Shown: positions 52,699 to 61,596, counted from the first letter of the stretch. The stretch: 64,000 nt of DNA from RGIG3102 sp964369975 (GCA_964369975.1 CAYJFZ010000009.1:1-64000), one strand, 5' to 3'. Notes: generated from the letters alone by a model not told the origin. Numbers and translations are program-made.

Positions 52699-53826
52699 TT
52701 ATTCTTGTAAAGTTGAGGCTATTTTTGATAATTCGTCTATTATTGCTATTGACTGTGGACACACGCCCTCACATAAACCGCAAGCAATACATTCACTAGC
52801 ACTTCCGCCTTTTGCATCAGCGAATTTATACATTAATTTTGCCCCTTTTATATCATCGTAAATAATTTTAACATTCATTGCGTTAAGCATATCTGCAATT
52901 TCAATATTCATAGGGCAGTCTTTTGTGCAGTACTTACAGTTTGTACATGGGATGTATGGAATACTATCAAGGATTTCTTGAGCTTTTTTGATTGCGTTAT
53001 TTTCTTTTTCGTTTAAAGGGGTGAAATTATCAAAGGTGTTTAAGTTGTCCTTCATTTGCTCGATGTTTGACATTCCGCTTAAAACAGTGATGATACCATC
53101 TAAGGAAGCAGCATATCTTAAAGCCCATGAAGCAAAACTATAATTTGGATTTTCAGCCTTTAACACTTCGCCCACTTCCTTTGGTGGAGAAGCTAAAGAG
53201 CCACCTCTTATAGGCTCCATTACTATGATTTCTTTACCATATTTTTTAGCTACCTCATAGCATTTTCTTGATTGAATTGTTGTGTTTTCCCAGTCTGCAT
53301 AGTTAATTTGCAATTGAACAAAGTCAACATCCTCATGATGTTTTTCTAATACTTTTTCTAAAGCATCTGCATTATCATGAATTGAAAAACCTAATTTTTT
53401 GATTTTTCCCTCTGCCTTTCTTTCTAAAAGAAACTGCCAGATATTATAGTCTTCAAAAACCTGTGTTCTTTTTGAGCCTAAGTTATGTAGTAAGTAAAAA
53501 TCAAAATAACTAACTCCGCATCTTTCTAAAGAAGTGTAAAACATTTCTTTTGCTTCTTCTTCATTTTTAGGCCCTGCCCAAGCTGGTAGTTTTGTAGCAA
53601 TTTGAAAACTCTCTCTTGGATACCTATCAACTAAAGCAATTTTTGCAGCTGACTCTGATTTTTGGCTATGGTAGCCATAGGCGGTATCAAAATAAGTAAA
53701 GCCTTTTTCCATAAACATATCAACCATAGTTTTTACTTGCTCAATGTCAATTTCACCATCGCTAAGTAGTGGTAGGCGCATAAGCCCAAAACCGAGTTTT
53801 TTTATTTCTTGTCCATTATAAAGCAT
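52699..53826 (-). CDS. aldo/keto reductase with C-terminal ferredoxin-like domain
   Basis: 375 residues. Barrel motifs LGFGLMRLPL, DTAYGYHSQKSE, ATKLPAW and LHNLGSK with the Asp/Tyr catalytic pair in FDTAYGY. The tail carries CTNCKYCTKDCP and CIACGLCEGVCPQ, fit for two [4Fe-4S] clusters. This domain order is common in clostridial reductases thought to use ferredoxin or NAD(P)H; substrate unknown. Start at 53826 is set by AGGAGG; the longer frame has no ribosome site. It is paralogous to the reductase at 28172-29191 but diverged. Confidence 0.9.
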   Translation of the reverse strand: MLYNGQEIKKLGFGLMRLPLLSDGEIDIEQVKTMVDMFMEKGFTYFDTAYGYHSQKSESAAKIALVDRYPRESFQIATKLPAWAGPKNEEEAKEMFYTSLERCGVSYFDFYLLHNLGSKRTQVFEDYNIWQFLLERKAEGKIKKLGFSIHDNADALEKVLEKHHEDVDFVQLQINYADWENTTIQSRKCYEVAKKYGKEIIVMEPIRGGSLASPPKEVGEVLKAENPNYSFASWALRYAASLDGIITVLSGMSNIEQMKDNLNTFDNFTPLNEKENNAIKKAQEILDSIPYIPCTNCKYCTKDCPMNIEIADMLNAMNVKIIYDDIKGAKLMYKFADAKGGSASECIACGLCEGVCPQSIAIIDELSKIASTLQE

Positions 53827-53911
53827 AAAAATAATCCTCCTAATTTTTATTATATTTATAGTATAGCACATATAAATATTTTAAAAATTTATTTTCACAT
53901 TATTTTCACAA

Positions 53912-54163
53912 CTAATAATTAAACAATATATTACTAAAAACTAAGGCTATAACCCCCGGCAAAGACAGAACACTTGCAACAAAACTTGAGTAAAAATTAA
54001 TAGCTATGTAGCAGCCACTTATAGGAGCTGTGATATTCACAAGTAAAAGACAACCAACGCCTGTTAAAGAGCTTTTTAAGGCTGTTAAAACAGGCTTTTC
54101 ACATTTACTTATAAAGTATGCGACTATTATTAAAATAGCAAAACAAATTAAAATCATTAACAT
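53912..54163 (-). CDS. bofA: BofA-family membrane protein
   Basis: 83 residues, three hydrophobic stretches. Family pattern: ALKSSLTGVGCLLLVNITAPISGCYIAINFYSSFVASVLSLPGVIALVF. BofA in Bacillus inhibits processing of pro-sigma-K during sporulation, acting in the outer forespore membrane. It is directly downstream of the yaaL-like gene (1 bp), the same order as in Bacillus. Here recR, normally upstream, is absent. It suggests a spore-forming lineage, but no other sporulation gene is in the window. AGGAG lies 12 nt before the ATG. Confidence 0.8.
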   Translation of the reverse strand: MLMILICFAILIIVAYFISKCEKPVLTALKSSLTGVGCLLLVNITAPISGCYIAINFYSSFVASVLSLPGVIALVFSNILFNY

Positions 54164-54164
54164 A

Positions 54165-54407
54165 TCATACAGTCACTCCTATCTTTTCATCGTTAAGTTT
54201 TTGCAATTCTCTTATCCTATTTATTAAATATGAATGTCTATGGCCTAAGCTGATTTTTTCATAAATTAAAGCAGTTATTAGTTCCTCATCAGTCGCAAAG
54301 GAATAAGAGACTTCATTTAAGTGAATCAACTCAATACACTCTTTTATTTCTTCTTTTAACATTTGCATTTTTGTATCCTTGTTAATAGCGTCATTATTTC
54401 TAAGCAT
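54165..54407 (-). CDS. yaaL: YaaL/DUF2508 family protein
   Basis: 80 residues, helical, soluble. Opening MLRNNDAINKDTKMQMLKEEIKECIELIHLNEVSYSFATDEELITALIYEKISLGHRHSYLINRIRE matches DUF2508, where a Y-x-F-x-x-(D/E) segment is conserved. Function is unknown; the family is regularly next to bofA and recR. The ATG follows AAAAGGAT, and its stop lies 1 bp before bofA, so the two genes are co-translated. Confidence 0.78.
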   Translation of the reverse strand: MLRNNDAINKDTKMQMLKEEIKECIELIHLNEVSYSFATDEELITALIYEKISLGHRHSYLINRIRELQKLNDEKIGVTV

Positions 54408-54509
54408 AAAAAATCCTTTTATTTTTAGTATTGTTAGCTTTTTTCATTATATGCAATTTTTACCAATAAAAGAATATTTTTAAATTTTATAGCAAATAAA
54501 AAATTTATC

Positions 54510-54538
54510 TTGACTTATATTTTTTTATTTGCTATACT
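54510..54538 (+). promoter_or_regulatory. promoter of chrA-padR-MFS
   Basis: TTGACT (54510-54515), 17-bp spacer, TATACT (54533-54538). Confidence 0.75.
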
Positions 54539-54539
54539 G

Positions 54540-54569
54540 ATAACGAAAATCAATATCGAAATTCGTTAT
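54540..54569 (+). promoter_or_regulatory. inverted repeat at the chrA transcript start, putative operator
   Basis: Arms ATAACGAA (54540-54547) and TTCGTTAT (54562-54569) with a 14-bp centre, directly after the -10 box and before the AGGAG of chrA. Position fits a repressor site, perhaps for the PadR protein encoded in the operon. Confidence 0.5.
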
Positions 54570-54590
54570 TAATTGTTTTAGGAGAAATAA

Positions 54591-55754
54591 ATGAAGAAAT
54601 CAACATTTTTAAAAGATGTATTACTTTGCTCTTTAGGCGCATACGGTGGACCTGAGGCTCATATAGGCATATTTTTAAATCAACTTGTAAGTAAAAGAGG
54701 GTATTTAAAAGAAGAAGAATTAATTGAATTAAATGCACTGTGTAGCATACTGCCAGGGCCTACAAGTACTCAAACAATTGTAGCAGTAGGATATAAAATG
54801 GGCGGGAAATCCTTAGCTTTTTTAGCTATGGTAGTATGGGCATTACCTGTTATTTTAGTAATGACAGCCCTTTCCTTTTTATATCCAGTACTAAGTTATT
54901 ATAATATAGAAAGCGACTTTATTCGTTTTATTCCGGCTATGGCGATAGCTTTTATTTTAGTAGCTACTTTTAGAATTACAAAAAAGACTATAAAAGATAA
55001 ACTAACCTTTGTTTTAGCAGCCCTTACCACTATAACAATTTACTTTGTAAGAGATGCTTGGGTCTATCCTTTAGTATTAATTATAGCTGGAATTATAGCC
55101 TGCATAGCTTATAAAGAAGATAATATGTGGGAGTATAAAAAAGTAAAATTTCCTTGGATTTATCTTGTCTTACTTTTCTTTCTTGCAATAGCAACATTTA
55201 TTTTAGCCACTGTTTTTGATAATTTATTTTTTGAATTAATTTATCATTTTTATCGTTTTGGCTATTTAGTATTCGGTGGAGGGCAAGTGGTAGTACCCTT
55301 GATGTTTAATGAGCTTGTAGATAATTTGCAAGTAATGACTTCGCAAGAATTTTTAACAGGCTATGGCTTAGTGCAAGGCTTACCAGGGCCGATGTTTAGC
55401 TTTAGTGCCTATGCTGGGGGAATGGCAGGAAGAAGTTTTGGAGCTATTGGCCAAACACTCATAGGTATAATATCAGGAATAATAATATTTTTACCGGGTA
55501 ACTTATTAATTTACTTTGTTTTTCCTGTATGGGATGAATTGAGAAAAATGAAAGGCATTAAAATTGCATTAAAAGGAATTAACGCCTCAGCGAGTGGAAT
55601 GATATTTGTAGCATCAATTATTTTGCTTATGCAAGTAGGCTTTAGTATAGAAATCATAGCAGTTATTTTAATAAGTAGCTTAGCCTTACTATCAAAAAAA
55701 ATCCCAGCGCCAGTTTTGGTAGTATTAGTTTTAGCCTTAGGCTTTGTTATTTAA
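54591..55754 (+). CDS. chrA: ChrA-family chromate/anion transporter
   Basis: 387 residues, two homologous six-helix-like halves. Motifs SLGAYGGPEAHIGIF and LCSILPGPTSTQTIVAVGYKMGG in the first half, then FGGGQVVVPLMF and GYGLVQGLPGPMFSFSAYAGG in the second, the double ChrA signature. Family members export chromate or import related oxyanions; in gut-type clostridia the natural substrate is often unclear. Ribosome site TAGGAG. First gene of an operon with a PadR regulator and an MFS transporter. Confidence 0.9.
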   Translation: MKKSTFLKDVLLCSLGAYGGPEAHIGIFLNQLVSKRGYLKEEELIELNALCSILPGPTSTQTIVAVGYKMGGKSLAFLAMVVWALPVILVMTALSFLYPVLSYYNIESDFIRFIPAMAIAFILVATFRITKKTIKDKLTFVLAALTTITIYFVRDAWVYPLVLIIAGIIACIAYKEDNMWEYKKVKFPWIYLVLLFFLAIATFILATVFDNLFFELIYHFYRFGYLVFGGGQVVVPLMFNELVDNLQVMTSQEFLTGYGLVQGLPGPMFSFSAYAGGMAGRSFGAIGQTLIGIISGIIIFLPGNLLIYFVFPVWDELRKMKGIKIALKGINASASGMIFVASIILLMQVGFSIEIIAVILISSLALLSKKIPAPVLVVLVLALGFVI

Positions 55755-55766
55755 TAAGGAGGAAAT

Positions 55767-56069
55767 ATGGAAGATCAAGTATTAAGAAAATTATTTTTAG
55801 GATTTATTCAAATTCACATATTGCACCATGCAAAAGAAAAGCCAGTTTTTGGCCAATTTATGTTAGAAGAATTAAAAGAGCACGGCTATGAAGTAAGCCC
55901 TGGTACGCTTTATCCTATTTTTCATAATTTAGAAAAGGCAGGACATCTAACAATGGAAAGTAAAATACACAATGGCAAAGTTCGAAAATACTACTCTATT
56001 ACAAAAAAAGGAGAAACTGTATTAGAGCAAGCAAAAGAGAAAATAAAAGAATTAACAGGTGAATTATGA
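55767..56069 (+). CDS. PadR-family transcriptional regulator
   Basis: 100 residues. The winged helix shows FGQFMLEELKEHGYEVSPGTLYPIFHNLEKAGHLTMES, with KVRKYYSITKKGE as the wing, followed by a short C-terminal helix. PadR proteins usually repress nearby transporter genes and release on binding a drug or phenolic compound. AAGGAGG ribosome site; 12 bp after chrA, and its stop overlaps the next ATG (ATGA). Confidence 0.9.
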   Translation: MEDQVLRKLFLGFIQIHILHHAKEKPVFGQFMLEELKEHGYEVSPGTLYPIFHNLEKAGHLTMESKIHNGKVRKYYSITKKGETVLEQAKEKIKELTGEL

Positions 56070-57307
56070 ATGATACAAATGAAATAAGAAGAAAAGTTTT
56101 AGAGGATTTTCAAATTAAGAAGTTTTGTGCCTATGGGTTTTTGAAAAACTTAAAGTTTTTTGAGCCGTATTTAATAATTTATCTTATGAGTAAGGGGATA
56201 GACTTATTTTTTATAGGTATCCTAATTGCAGTAAGAGAAATTATTATTAATGTTTTTGAAGTGCCTTCTGGTTTAATAGCAGATTATTTTGGAAGAAAAA
56301 AAGAATTATATTTTTGTTTTAGTTTTTACATTGTTTCTTTTATTATTTTCTTTTTTGCTGATAATTTTCTAATAGCAACAGCTGCTATGATGTTTTTTGG
56401 CCTTGGTGAAGCCTTTCGCTCAGGCACTCATAAAGCAATGATTTACACTTATTTAGATAGCAAAAACTGGCAAAGTGAAAAAGTATTTGTCTATGGTAGG
56501 ACTCGCTCTTTTTCTTTAATAGGTAGTGCTATAAGTAGCGCAGTAGGAATTATTTTAATACTTACGGTACCTGATGATAATTACATATTTTTATTTTCTA
56601 TAATACCGTATATTTTAGATTTATTATTGATAATGAGTTACCCTAAAATGTTAGATAAATCAGATAAAAAACACGATACATCTTTTAAAAGTATGATTAG
56701 CGATTTAATTAATAGTTTTAAACTAAATAAAAAGTTAAGGAATATTTTAGTTGAAGAAGGGATGTTAGAAGCCTGCATTTCTTATATTAAAGATTTAATT
56801 CAGCCTATTTTAGAAATAATAATAGTAGGAAGTGGGATAGCTTTAATATCTTCTTTATCAGCGCAAGATAATTTAAAAGTAATCTTAGGTGTTGTGTATG
56901 CTGTGCTAAATTTAATAGGCTCGGTTTTTTCTAAAAAAGCATATCTAATTAAAAACAAGGCTAAAAGCATAGACATACTGTATATTATACACATAGCCTT
57001 AGCTATAATTTGCCTATTACTTGCAGTGTTTTCAAATCAGTACATTGCCGTTTGCATAATATATGTTTTTATTTATGCTTTGCACAGCGTAAGAAAACCT
57101 GTATATACTGATGAAATAGACAACCACATGCAAAAACAAGCAAGGGCTACAATGATTAGCGTTTCAGCACAATTAAAATCGATATTTTTAATGGTGTTTG
57201 CTCCGCTTTTAGGCTTTATAGCTGATAACTTTAGTATTAGTGTAGTGATGATAATTTTATCTATTACATTTTTATTAACAGCAAGGCTTCTAAAATTTAA
57301 AGATTAA
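56066..57307 (+). CDS. MFS-family transporter
   Basis: 413 residues, about twelve hydrophobic segments. The motif-A-like loop GLIADYFGRKKELYF between helices 2 and 3 marks it as MFS. Related sequences are annotated as drug or metabolite efflux permeases; substrate unknown. It overlaps padR by 4 bp and is the last gene of the chrA-padR-MFS operon, followed by a terminator. Control by the PadR protein is likely. Confidence 0.87.
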   Translation: MNDTNEIRRKVLEDFQIKKFCAYGFLKNLKFFEPYLIIYLMSKGIDLFFIGILIAVREIIINVFEVPSGLIADYFGRKKELYFCFSFYIVSFIIFFFADNFLIATAAMMFFGLGEAFRSGTHKAMIYTYLDSKNWQSEKVFVYGRTRSFSLIGSAISSAVGIILILTVPDDNYIFLFSIIPYILDLLLIMSYPKMLDKSDKKHDTSFKSMISDLINSFKLNKKLRNILVEEGMLEACISYIKDLIQPILEIIIVGSGIALISSLSAQDNLKVILGVVYAVLNLIGSVFSKKAYLIKNKAKSIDILYIIHIALAIICLLLAVFSNQYIAVCIIYVFIYALHSVRKPVYTDEIDNHMQKQARATMISVSAQLKSIFLMVFAPLLGFIADNFSISVVMIILSITFLLTARLLKFKD

Positions 57308-57309
57308 AT

Positions 57310-57343
57310 AAAAAAACTACGAATTATTATTCGTAGTTTTTTA
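57310..57343 (+). terminator. intrinsic terminator
   Basis: AAAACTACGAA / TTCGTAGTTTT stem with a 6-nt loop and T tail. Confidence 0.85.
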
Positions 57344-57531
57344 TATTATATTTTAATGCTATATTTAAAAAATTGTCTTGAGTCAAGCTCAAAAATCAAA
57401 CCCTTTTTAAAATCTACTTTAAAGTCGCTTTAAAAACATAAAACATTACTTTATATTTTCTTTAGCATCAAGAGACATTACAAAAAGTTATAAAAATATA
57501 AAATATTACAGCGATTCTAACTGATGAAAAC

Positions 57532-58131
57532 TTACCACTTAACCTTTGTTTCAATTAAGCGCCCTACTATATTAAGATTATTTATCTCCTCATTTACAAA
57601 TACTTTTGATTCATAAGAAGGATTGAAGGCTTGCAAAATAACTGTATTCCCTTTTTTAACAAACTTCTTTAAAGTAGCTTCATCATCACCGTAAAGAATT
57701 ACGCCTAATTCGCCATCATTTAAGCTGTTTTGCTTTTTAATTAAAGCTAAATCACCATCACTTATGCGAGGCTCCATGCTATCACCACTTACTAAAAGAT
57801 AAAAATAATCATTAGCATTAGAAACATTCGCATATTCTTGACCTAAGTCATCGTTAAAAGCATAGGCGTTATAGCCGGCTTTTACAGTTCCTATAATGGG
57901 TACAAGAACTTGATTTTGATTAGTAGAAGTAACAGTTTTTTGTATACCGAGTAAAAAATCAACAGTTGTATCAAAGTAATCAGCGATTAAACTTAGAGTA
58001 GTACTGTCAGGTATACTCTTACCAGTTTCCCATTTTCCTATTGCTTGCTGTGTCAATTTTAAATCTTGGGCAAGTTTTGTCTGGGATATATTTTTTTCTT
58101 TTCTTAAAGATTTTATCTGTTTTGCAAACAA
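57532..58131 (-). CDS. XRE-S24 self-cleaving repressor (HdiR/LexA-like)
   Basis: 199 residues. N-terminal XRE helix-turn-helix (SQTKLAQDLKLTQQAIGKWETGKSIPD), linker, then an S24 peptidase domain with cleavage site Ala85-Gly86 (TVKAGYN), nucleophile Ser118 (SGDSMEP) and Lys155 (ATLKKF). Such repressors cleave themselves when RecA filaments form, inducing stress genes. The start is a TTG 8 nt after AAGGTGG; longer in-frame starts overlap that site. Divergent from a small membrane protein with shared operators, so it probably represses both genes. Confidence 0.88.
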   Translation of the reverse strand: MFAKQIKSLRKEKNISQTKLAQDLKLTQQAIGKWETGKSIPDSTTLSLIADYFDTTVDFLLGIQKTVTSTNQNQVLVPIIGTVKAGYNAYAFNDDLGQEYANVSNANDYFYLLVSGDSMEPRISDGDLALIKKQNSLNDGELGVILYGDDEATLKKFVKKGNTVILQAFNPSYESKVFVNEEINNLNIVGRLIETKVKW

Positions 58132-58164
58132 ATTATTCACCACCTTTAGTTGTATTATGATTTT

Positions 58165-58193
58165 ATTATACACTATTTGATTTCATTTGTAAA
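58165..58193 (-). promoter_or_regulatory. promoter of the S24 repressor gene
   Basis: Minus strand: TTTACA (58188-58193), 17-bp spacer, TATAAT (58165-58170). Half-sites of the operator sequence (ACAACTA / TAGTTGT) flank it at 58193-58199 and 58148-58154. Confidence 0.65.
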
Positions 58194-58236
58194 CAACTAA
58201 AAGTAGTGTTTTTATAATTTTTTTAAAAAATAATAC

Positions 58237-58292
58237 TTGACAACAACGATTAGTTGTATTATTATATAAGTAAGCTAACAACGAATAGTTGT
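58237..58292 (+). promoter_or_regulatory. promoter with two symmetric operators
   Basis: TTGACA (58237-58242), 17-bp spacer, TATTAT (58260-58265). Operator 1 ACAACGATTAGTTGT (58243-58257) fills the spacer. Operator 2 ACAACGAATAGTTGT (58278-58292) lies just after the start site. Both have the ACAAC-N5-GTTGT form, the expected arrangement for repression by the divergent XRE-S24 protein. Confidence 0.8.
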
Positions 58293-58309
58293 AAATGGAG
58301 GATGAAAAG

Positions 58310-58579
58310 ATGAAAAAACAAATTTTGTTTTATAATATAATGACGCCAATTTTTGCTATACTGACTTTAGTGAGTGTGGGTGGATTGCTACAAGGCGAGG
58401 GCTTTGGTTTTGTAGTATTAAGGATAGTGTTTTTTGCGCATTTAACTATATTGTGCTTTAATAAAGAATCTTTATTAAGAACAAAGTATAAAAAATTACA
58501 AGTTATGAAAAGAAGAAGAAAGCATATCTTGCTTGAAAATTATAAAACTCCAGCAAAAAAAGAGCTTAATATATCATAA
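58310..58579 (+). CDS. small two-helix membrane protein under S24 control
   Basis: 89 residues with two hydrophobic segments (about 9-28 and 32-51) and a highly basic C-terminal tail (KLQVMKRRRKH). The start at 58310 follows GGAGG at 8 nt. No family recognised and no LysM domain, unlike the SOS division inhibitor YneA that lies beside lexA in Bacillus. Being the sole visible gene controlled from the double operator, it may be a damage-induced inhibitor or holin-like protein, but this is inference. Confidence 0.65.
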   Translation: MKKQILFYNIMTPIFAILTLVSVGGLLQGEGFGFVVLRIVFFAHLTILCFNKESLLRTKYKKLQVMKRRRKHILLENYKTPAKKELNIS

Positions 58580-58595
58580 TAATTATTTTTATAAT

Positions 58596-58637
58596 AAACA
58601 AACTAACTTATATTTATAAGTTAGTTTGTTTTTTTAT
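58596..58637 (+). terminator. intrinsic terminator
   Basis: AAACAAACTAACTTA / TAAGTTAGTTTGTTT stem with a 6-nt loop and T run. Confidence 0.88.
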
Positions 58638-58799
58638 TTTGATTTATTTTGTTGTGTAAAAGATATTAAAAATAGTAATTTAATTAAAAATAATGCTACA
58701 AATTATAAAAAACACTCACTTGCACAAGTATTTATAAAATGATATAATTTAGACATATATGTAAATGTACAGTTAAATAGAAGAAAAGGAGTAAAAGCA

Positions 58800-59972
58800 A
58801 TGAGGAATTTTAAAGACTTAAGCGAAAAAACTGAAAGCTATATAATTGAAAGAAGAAGGTTTTACCACTCTTGCCCAGAGCCATCCCTTCAAGAAATTAA
58901 CACTACAATAGCTCTAAAAGAAGACTTGGAAAACTTAGGCTTAGCAGTCAATTTGTTCGAAGGTGTACAAGGCTTGTATGCGGATATAAAAGGGGGAAAA
59001 CCTGGTAAAATAGTAGCTTTGCGCGCTGATATAGATGCACTTGAAATAAAAGAAGAAACAGGCTTAAGCTTTGCTTCTACTAATGGGAACATGCATGCCT
59101 GTGGCCACGATGCTCATATGGCTATGCTACTAGGTGCTGCAAAAATGCTGTGTGAAGTTAAAGATGAATTAAAAGGTACAGTTAGGCTAATTTTTCAGCC
59201 AGCTGAAGAAGTAGCGCAAGGTGCGGCTATGATAATAAAGCAAGGTGTAATGGACGGCGTTAGCGCTGTTTATGGTAGCCATATTTGGGGTAACTACGAT
59301 GCACCGGGAATAAGCGTTGAAGCTGGTAATAGAATGGCAGCGCCGGCTGTTTTTAAATTAAAAGTAGAGGGCTTAAGTGCTCACGGTAGTGCGCCAAACT
59401 TAGGAGTTGATGCCATAGTAGCAGCGAGTGCCATAATACTTGCTTTACAAACCTATGTTTCAAGAATTAATGATCCAATAAATCCTTTAGTTTTAACAGT
59501 AGGCACAATAAAAGGTGGTTCAAGGTTTAATGTTATTGCAAACTTAGTAGAGATGGAAGGAACTATCAGAACTTTCTCTAAAAAAGTAAGGGAAGAAAGC
59601 TATGAAATCTTAGCGAACATAGTAGAAAGCACAGCAAAGGCTTATGGCGCAAAGGCTACATTAGAGCTTGATTGGTTGGCAGAAGCTGTTATAAATGATA
59701 AAGAAAATGTATTAAAAATAGCTCAAAATGCAGTGGTGAAAATGTATGGCGAGGAATACTTAACTCATCTTGATACAATGATGGGAAGCGAAGATTTTTC
59801 TGAGTATATGGCTTTAGCAGATGGCGTTTTTGCCTTCGTTGGTAGCAGAAATCCACAAAAAGGGAAAATTTATACAAACCACCATGAAGAATATGACATT
59901 GATGAAGATGTATTAAAAAGAGGTAGTGCTCTTTATGCACAGTTTGCATACGATTACTTAAATGAAGAATAA
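58800..59972 (+). CDS. M20-family amidohydrolase
   Basis: 390 residues, full length for the bacterial M20D (IAA-amino acid hydrolase/HipO-like) group. Metal-site motif HACGHDAHMAMLLGAA near residue 97, catalytic-region QPAEEVAQGAAMI, dimerisation-domain HGSAPNLGVDAI and the closing YTNHHEEYDID. These enzymes release amino acids from N-acyl or N-benzoyl conjugates and small peptides in the cytoplasm. AAAAGGAG ribosome site. Transcribed with the next gene at 72 bp, though linkage is not certain. Confidence 0.9.
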   Translation: MRNFKDLSEKTESYIIERRRFYHSCPEPSLQEINTTIALKEDLENLGLAVNLFEGVQGLYADIKGGKPGKIVALRADIDALEIKEETGLSFASTNGNMHACGHDAHMAMLLGAAKMLCEVKDELKGTVRLIFQPAEEVAQGAAMIIKQGVMDGVSAVYGSHIWGNYDAPGISVEAGNRMAAPAVFKLKVEGLSAHGSAPNLGVDAIVAASAIILALQTYVSRINDPINPLVLTVGTIKGGSRFNVIANLVEMEGTIRTFSKKVREESYEILANIVESTAKAYGAKATLELDWLAEAVINDKENVLKIAQNAVVKMYGEEYLTHLDTMMGSEDFSEYMALADGVFAFVGSRNPQKGKIYTNHHEEYDIDEDVLKRGSALYAQFAYDYLNEE

Positions 59973-60044
59973 GTAATATAGTTATAAGGATTAAGATTAA
60001 GTAATTTTAAAAACTTAAGTGTAAAAAAGAAAGAAGAAAAGATA

Positions 60045-61568
60045 ATGAAAATAATTAATTTAAAGCCAGTTATGCTTTTTGTAATAGCTGAAATAGCAAG
60101 TTTTTTTATTCCACCTGAAGGAATTTTTGGCAGTGCTGTTTTATCAATAGTAGTTTCAATAGCCTTACAATTAGTAGCTGCTTTTGCAATGCATACTTTA
60201 TATAAAGATTTAAAATTAAGATTTGATGTAGCAAGAAATCTTATATTTGTAGCTATTGGCATAGAACTAATAAGCAATATAGGCTTGCCTTTTTTACTTG
60301 AAGGCAGTTTGATTACAAAAATATTCCAATCAGTTATGATAATGGTTTCAGCTTTTGTATCTGCCGGATATATACTTTCCTTTATCATATCTTTAAACGA
60401 CTTTGCAAAGTTAATGGAAAGAGATGACCTAACTGAAAAACTAATGGGTAATGCTAAATTTTTTGCAGTTTCACTTATAATTGCAAGTACCTTATTAGCT
60501 ACTAGTAATTTCTTTTTAGATAGTGAATCAAGTTTAGTGGGCTTTTTAGCGATAGCAGCTATCGTAGTTTTAATAGTAAATTTAATAGTGCAAATTATAA
60601 TATTAAATAGATGTTATAAATTATATAAAGACTTAAATGGCAAAACTATGACACAGGTAAGCCAAGAAGAAGTAGTAATTCAGCCAATTCCTGAAGAACT
60701 TGCAAAAAATCCACAAAAATATCCTACCCCACCAAAAGAGCCGGTAAATAAAAAATCAGCTATATTTTATCAATTATTATTTATAGTTTTTGTAGTAGGT
60801 ATAGGCTATTACTATTTTACATCAGTAGGAAATCCTTTTGATAAAAATAAGGTAGTAGATATAGCAAACGACTATTTACAGCAAGCATATCCTAACACAG
60901 AATACACCACCTATAGCCCAGCTGGTTATGACTCATTAAATGAAAACTATGTAGTAACAGCATTTGCACAAGAAAACGAAGGTGTAGGAGTAAACTTAGA
61001 TTATTTTGAGCTTTATTATGATAAAGACCTTAACCTTGTTTATGATAGCTATGAGTTTAGAGTAGAAAATAAGTACAATCATTTTGATGATTTAGCTATG
61101 CAGTATAGAGAATTAATAATAATGCAATTAATTGATATAGGAATAGATGCAAACCCTGCATTATTTAATTCAGGTCTTGAGGGCTCAGATAATACTAATT
61201 TAATTATTCATCAAGATTTAACACCTGCTCCAAGTAATATACCAAAAGAGAATATAATAGATATTAAAAACTTTGACTATGAAAATGTTGACATTAACGA
61301 AGTTGCAATGCAGTATGGCTGTATCGTTGTTGCAAAATCAGTAGATGAAGGGCAAGAAGCTGATGTAAAAACTATGAGTGAGGAATTACTGCGGATAAAA
61401 CAAGACCTTGTAAAAAACGATATTCCTTGCTATGCTATACGATTAGTTTTACTAAAACCTAATATAGACGGACTTGATATGGCTGTAATTGATGGTATCG
61501 CTTTAGAAGATATCAAAGAAGATACAATAGAACAAACAGTGAGTGAATTAATAGAAATAGTAGAGTAA
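60045..61568 (+). CDS. membrane protein of unknown function
   Basis: 507 residues. Residues 1-190 hold about six hydrophobic helices. A cytoplasmic linker with Pro-rich text (IPEELAKNPQKYPTPPKEP) leads to another helix near 240-260, followed by a large external or internal domain (about 265-507). That domain is acidic, with VVDIANDYLQQAYPNTEY and DMAVIDGIALEDIKED. No known family is recognised. The ribosome site is weak (AGAAGAAA). It may be expressed with the upstream M20 gene. Confidence 0.65.
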   Translation: MKIINLKPVMLFVIAEIASFFIPPEGIFGSAVLSIVVSIALQLVAAFAMHTLYKDLKLRFDVARNLIFVAIGIELISNIGLPFLLEGSLITKIFQSVMIMVSAFVSAGYILSFIISLNDFAKLMERDDLTEKLMGNAKFFAVSLIIASTLLATSNFFLDSESSLVGFLAIAAIVVLIVNLIVQIIILNRCYKLYKDLNGKTMTQVSQEEVVIQPIPEELAKNPQKYPTPPKEPVNKKSAIFYQLLFIVFVVGIGYYYFTSVGNPFDKNKVVDIANDYLQQAYPNTEYTTYSPAGYDSLNENYVVTAFAQENEGVGVNLDYFELYYDKDLNLVYDSYEFRVENKYNHFDDLAMQYRELIIMQLIDIGIDANPALFNSGLEGSDNTNLIIHQDLTPAPSNIPKENIIDIKNFDYENVDINEVAMQYGCIVVAKSVDEGQEADVKTMSEELLRIKQDLVKNDIPCYAIRLVLLKPNIDGLDMAVIDGIALEDIKEDTIEQTVSELIEIVE

Positions 61569-61596
61569 AATCATTATTATAATTTGCTTAATAATA

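Noticed and set aside
57532..58637. Prophage immunity region around the S24 repressor
   Set aside because: No integrase, excisionase, phage structural gene or attachment repeat is nearby; flanking genes are ordinary chromosomal genes.
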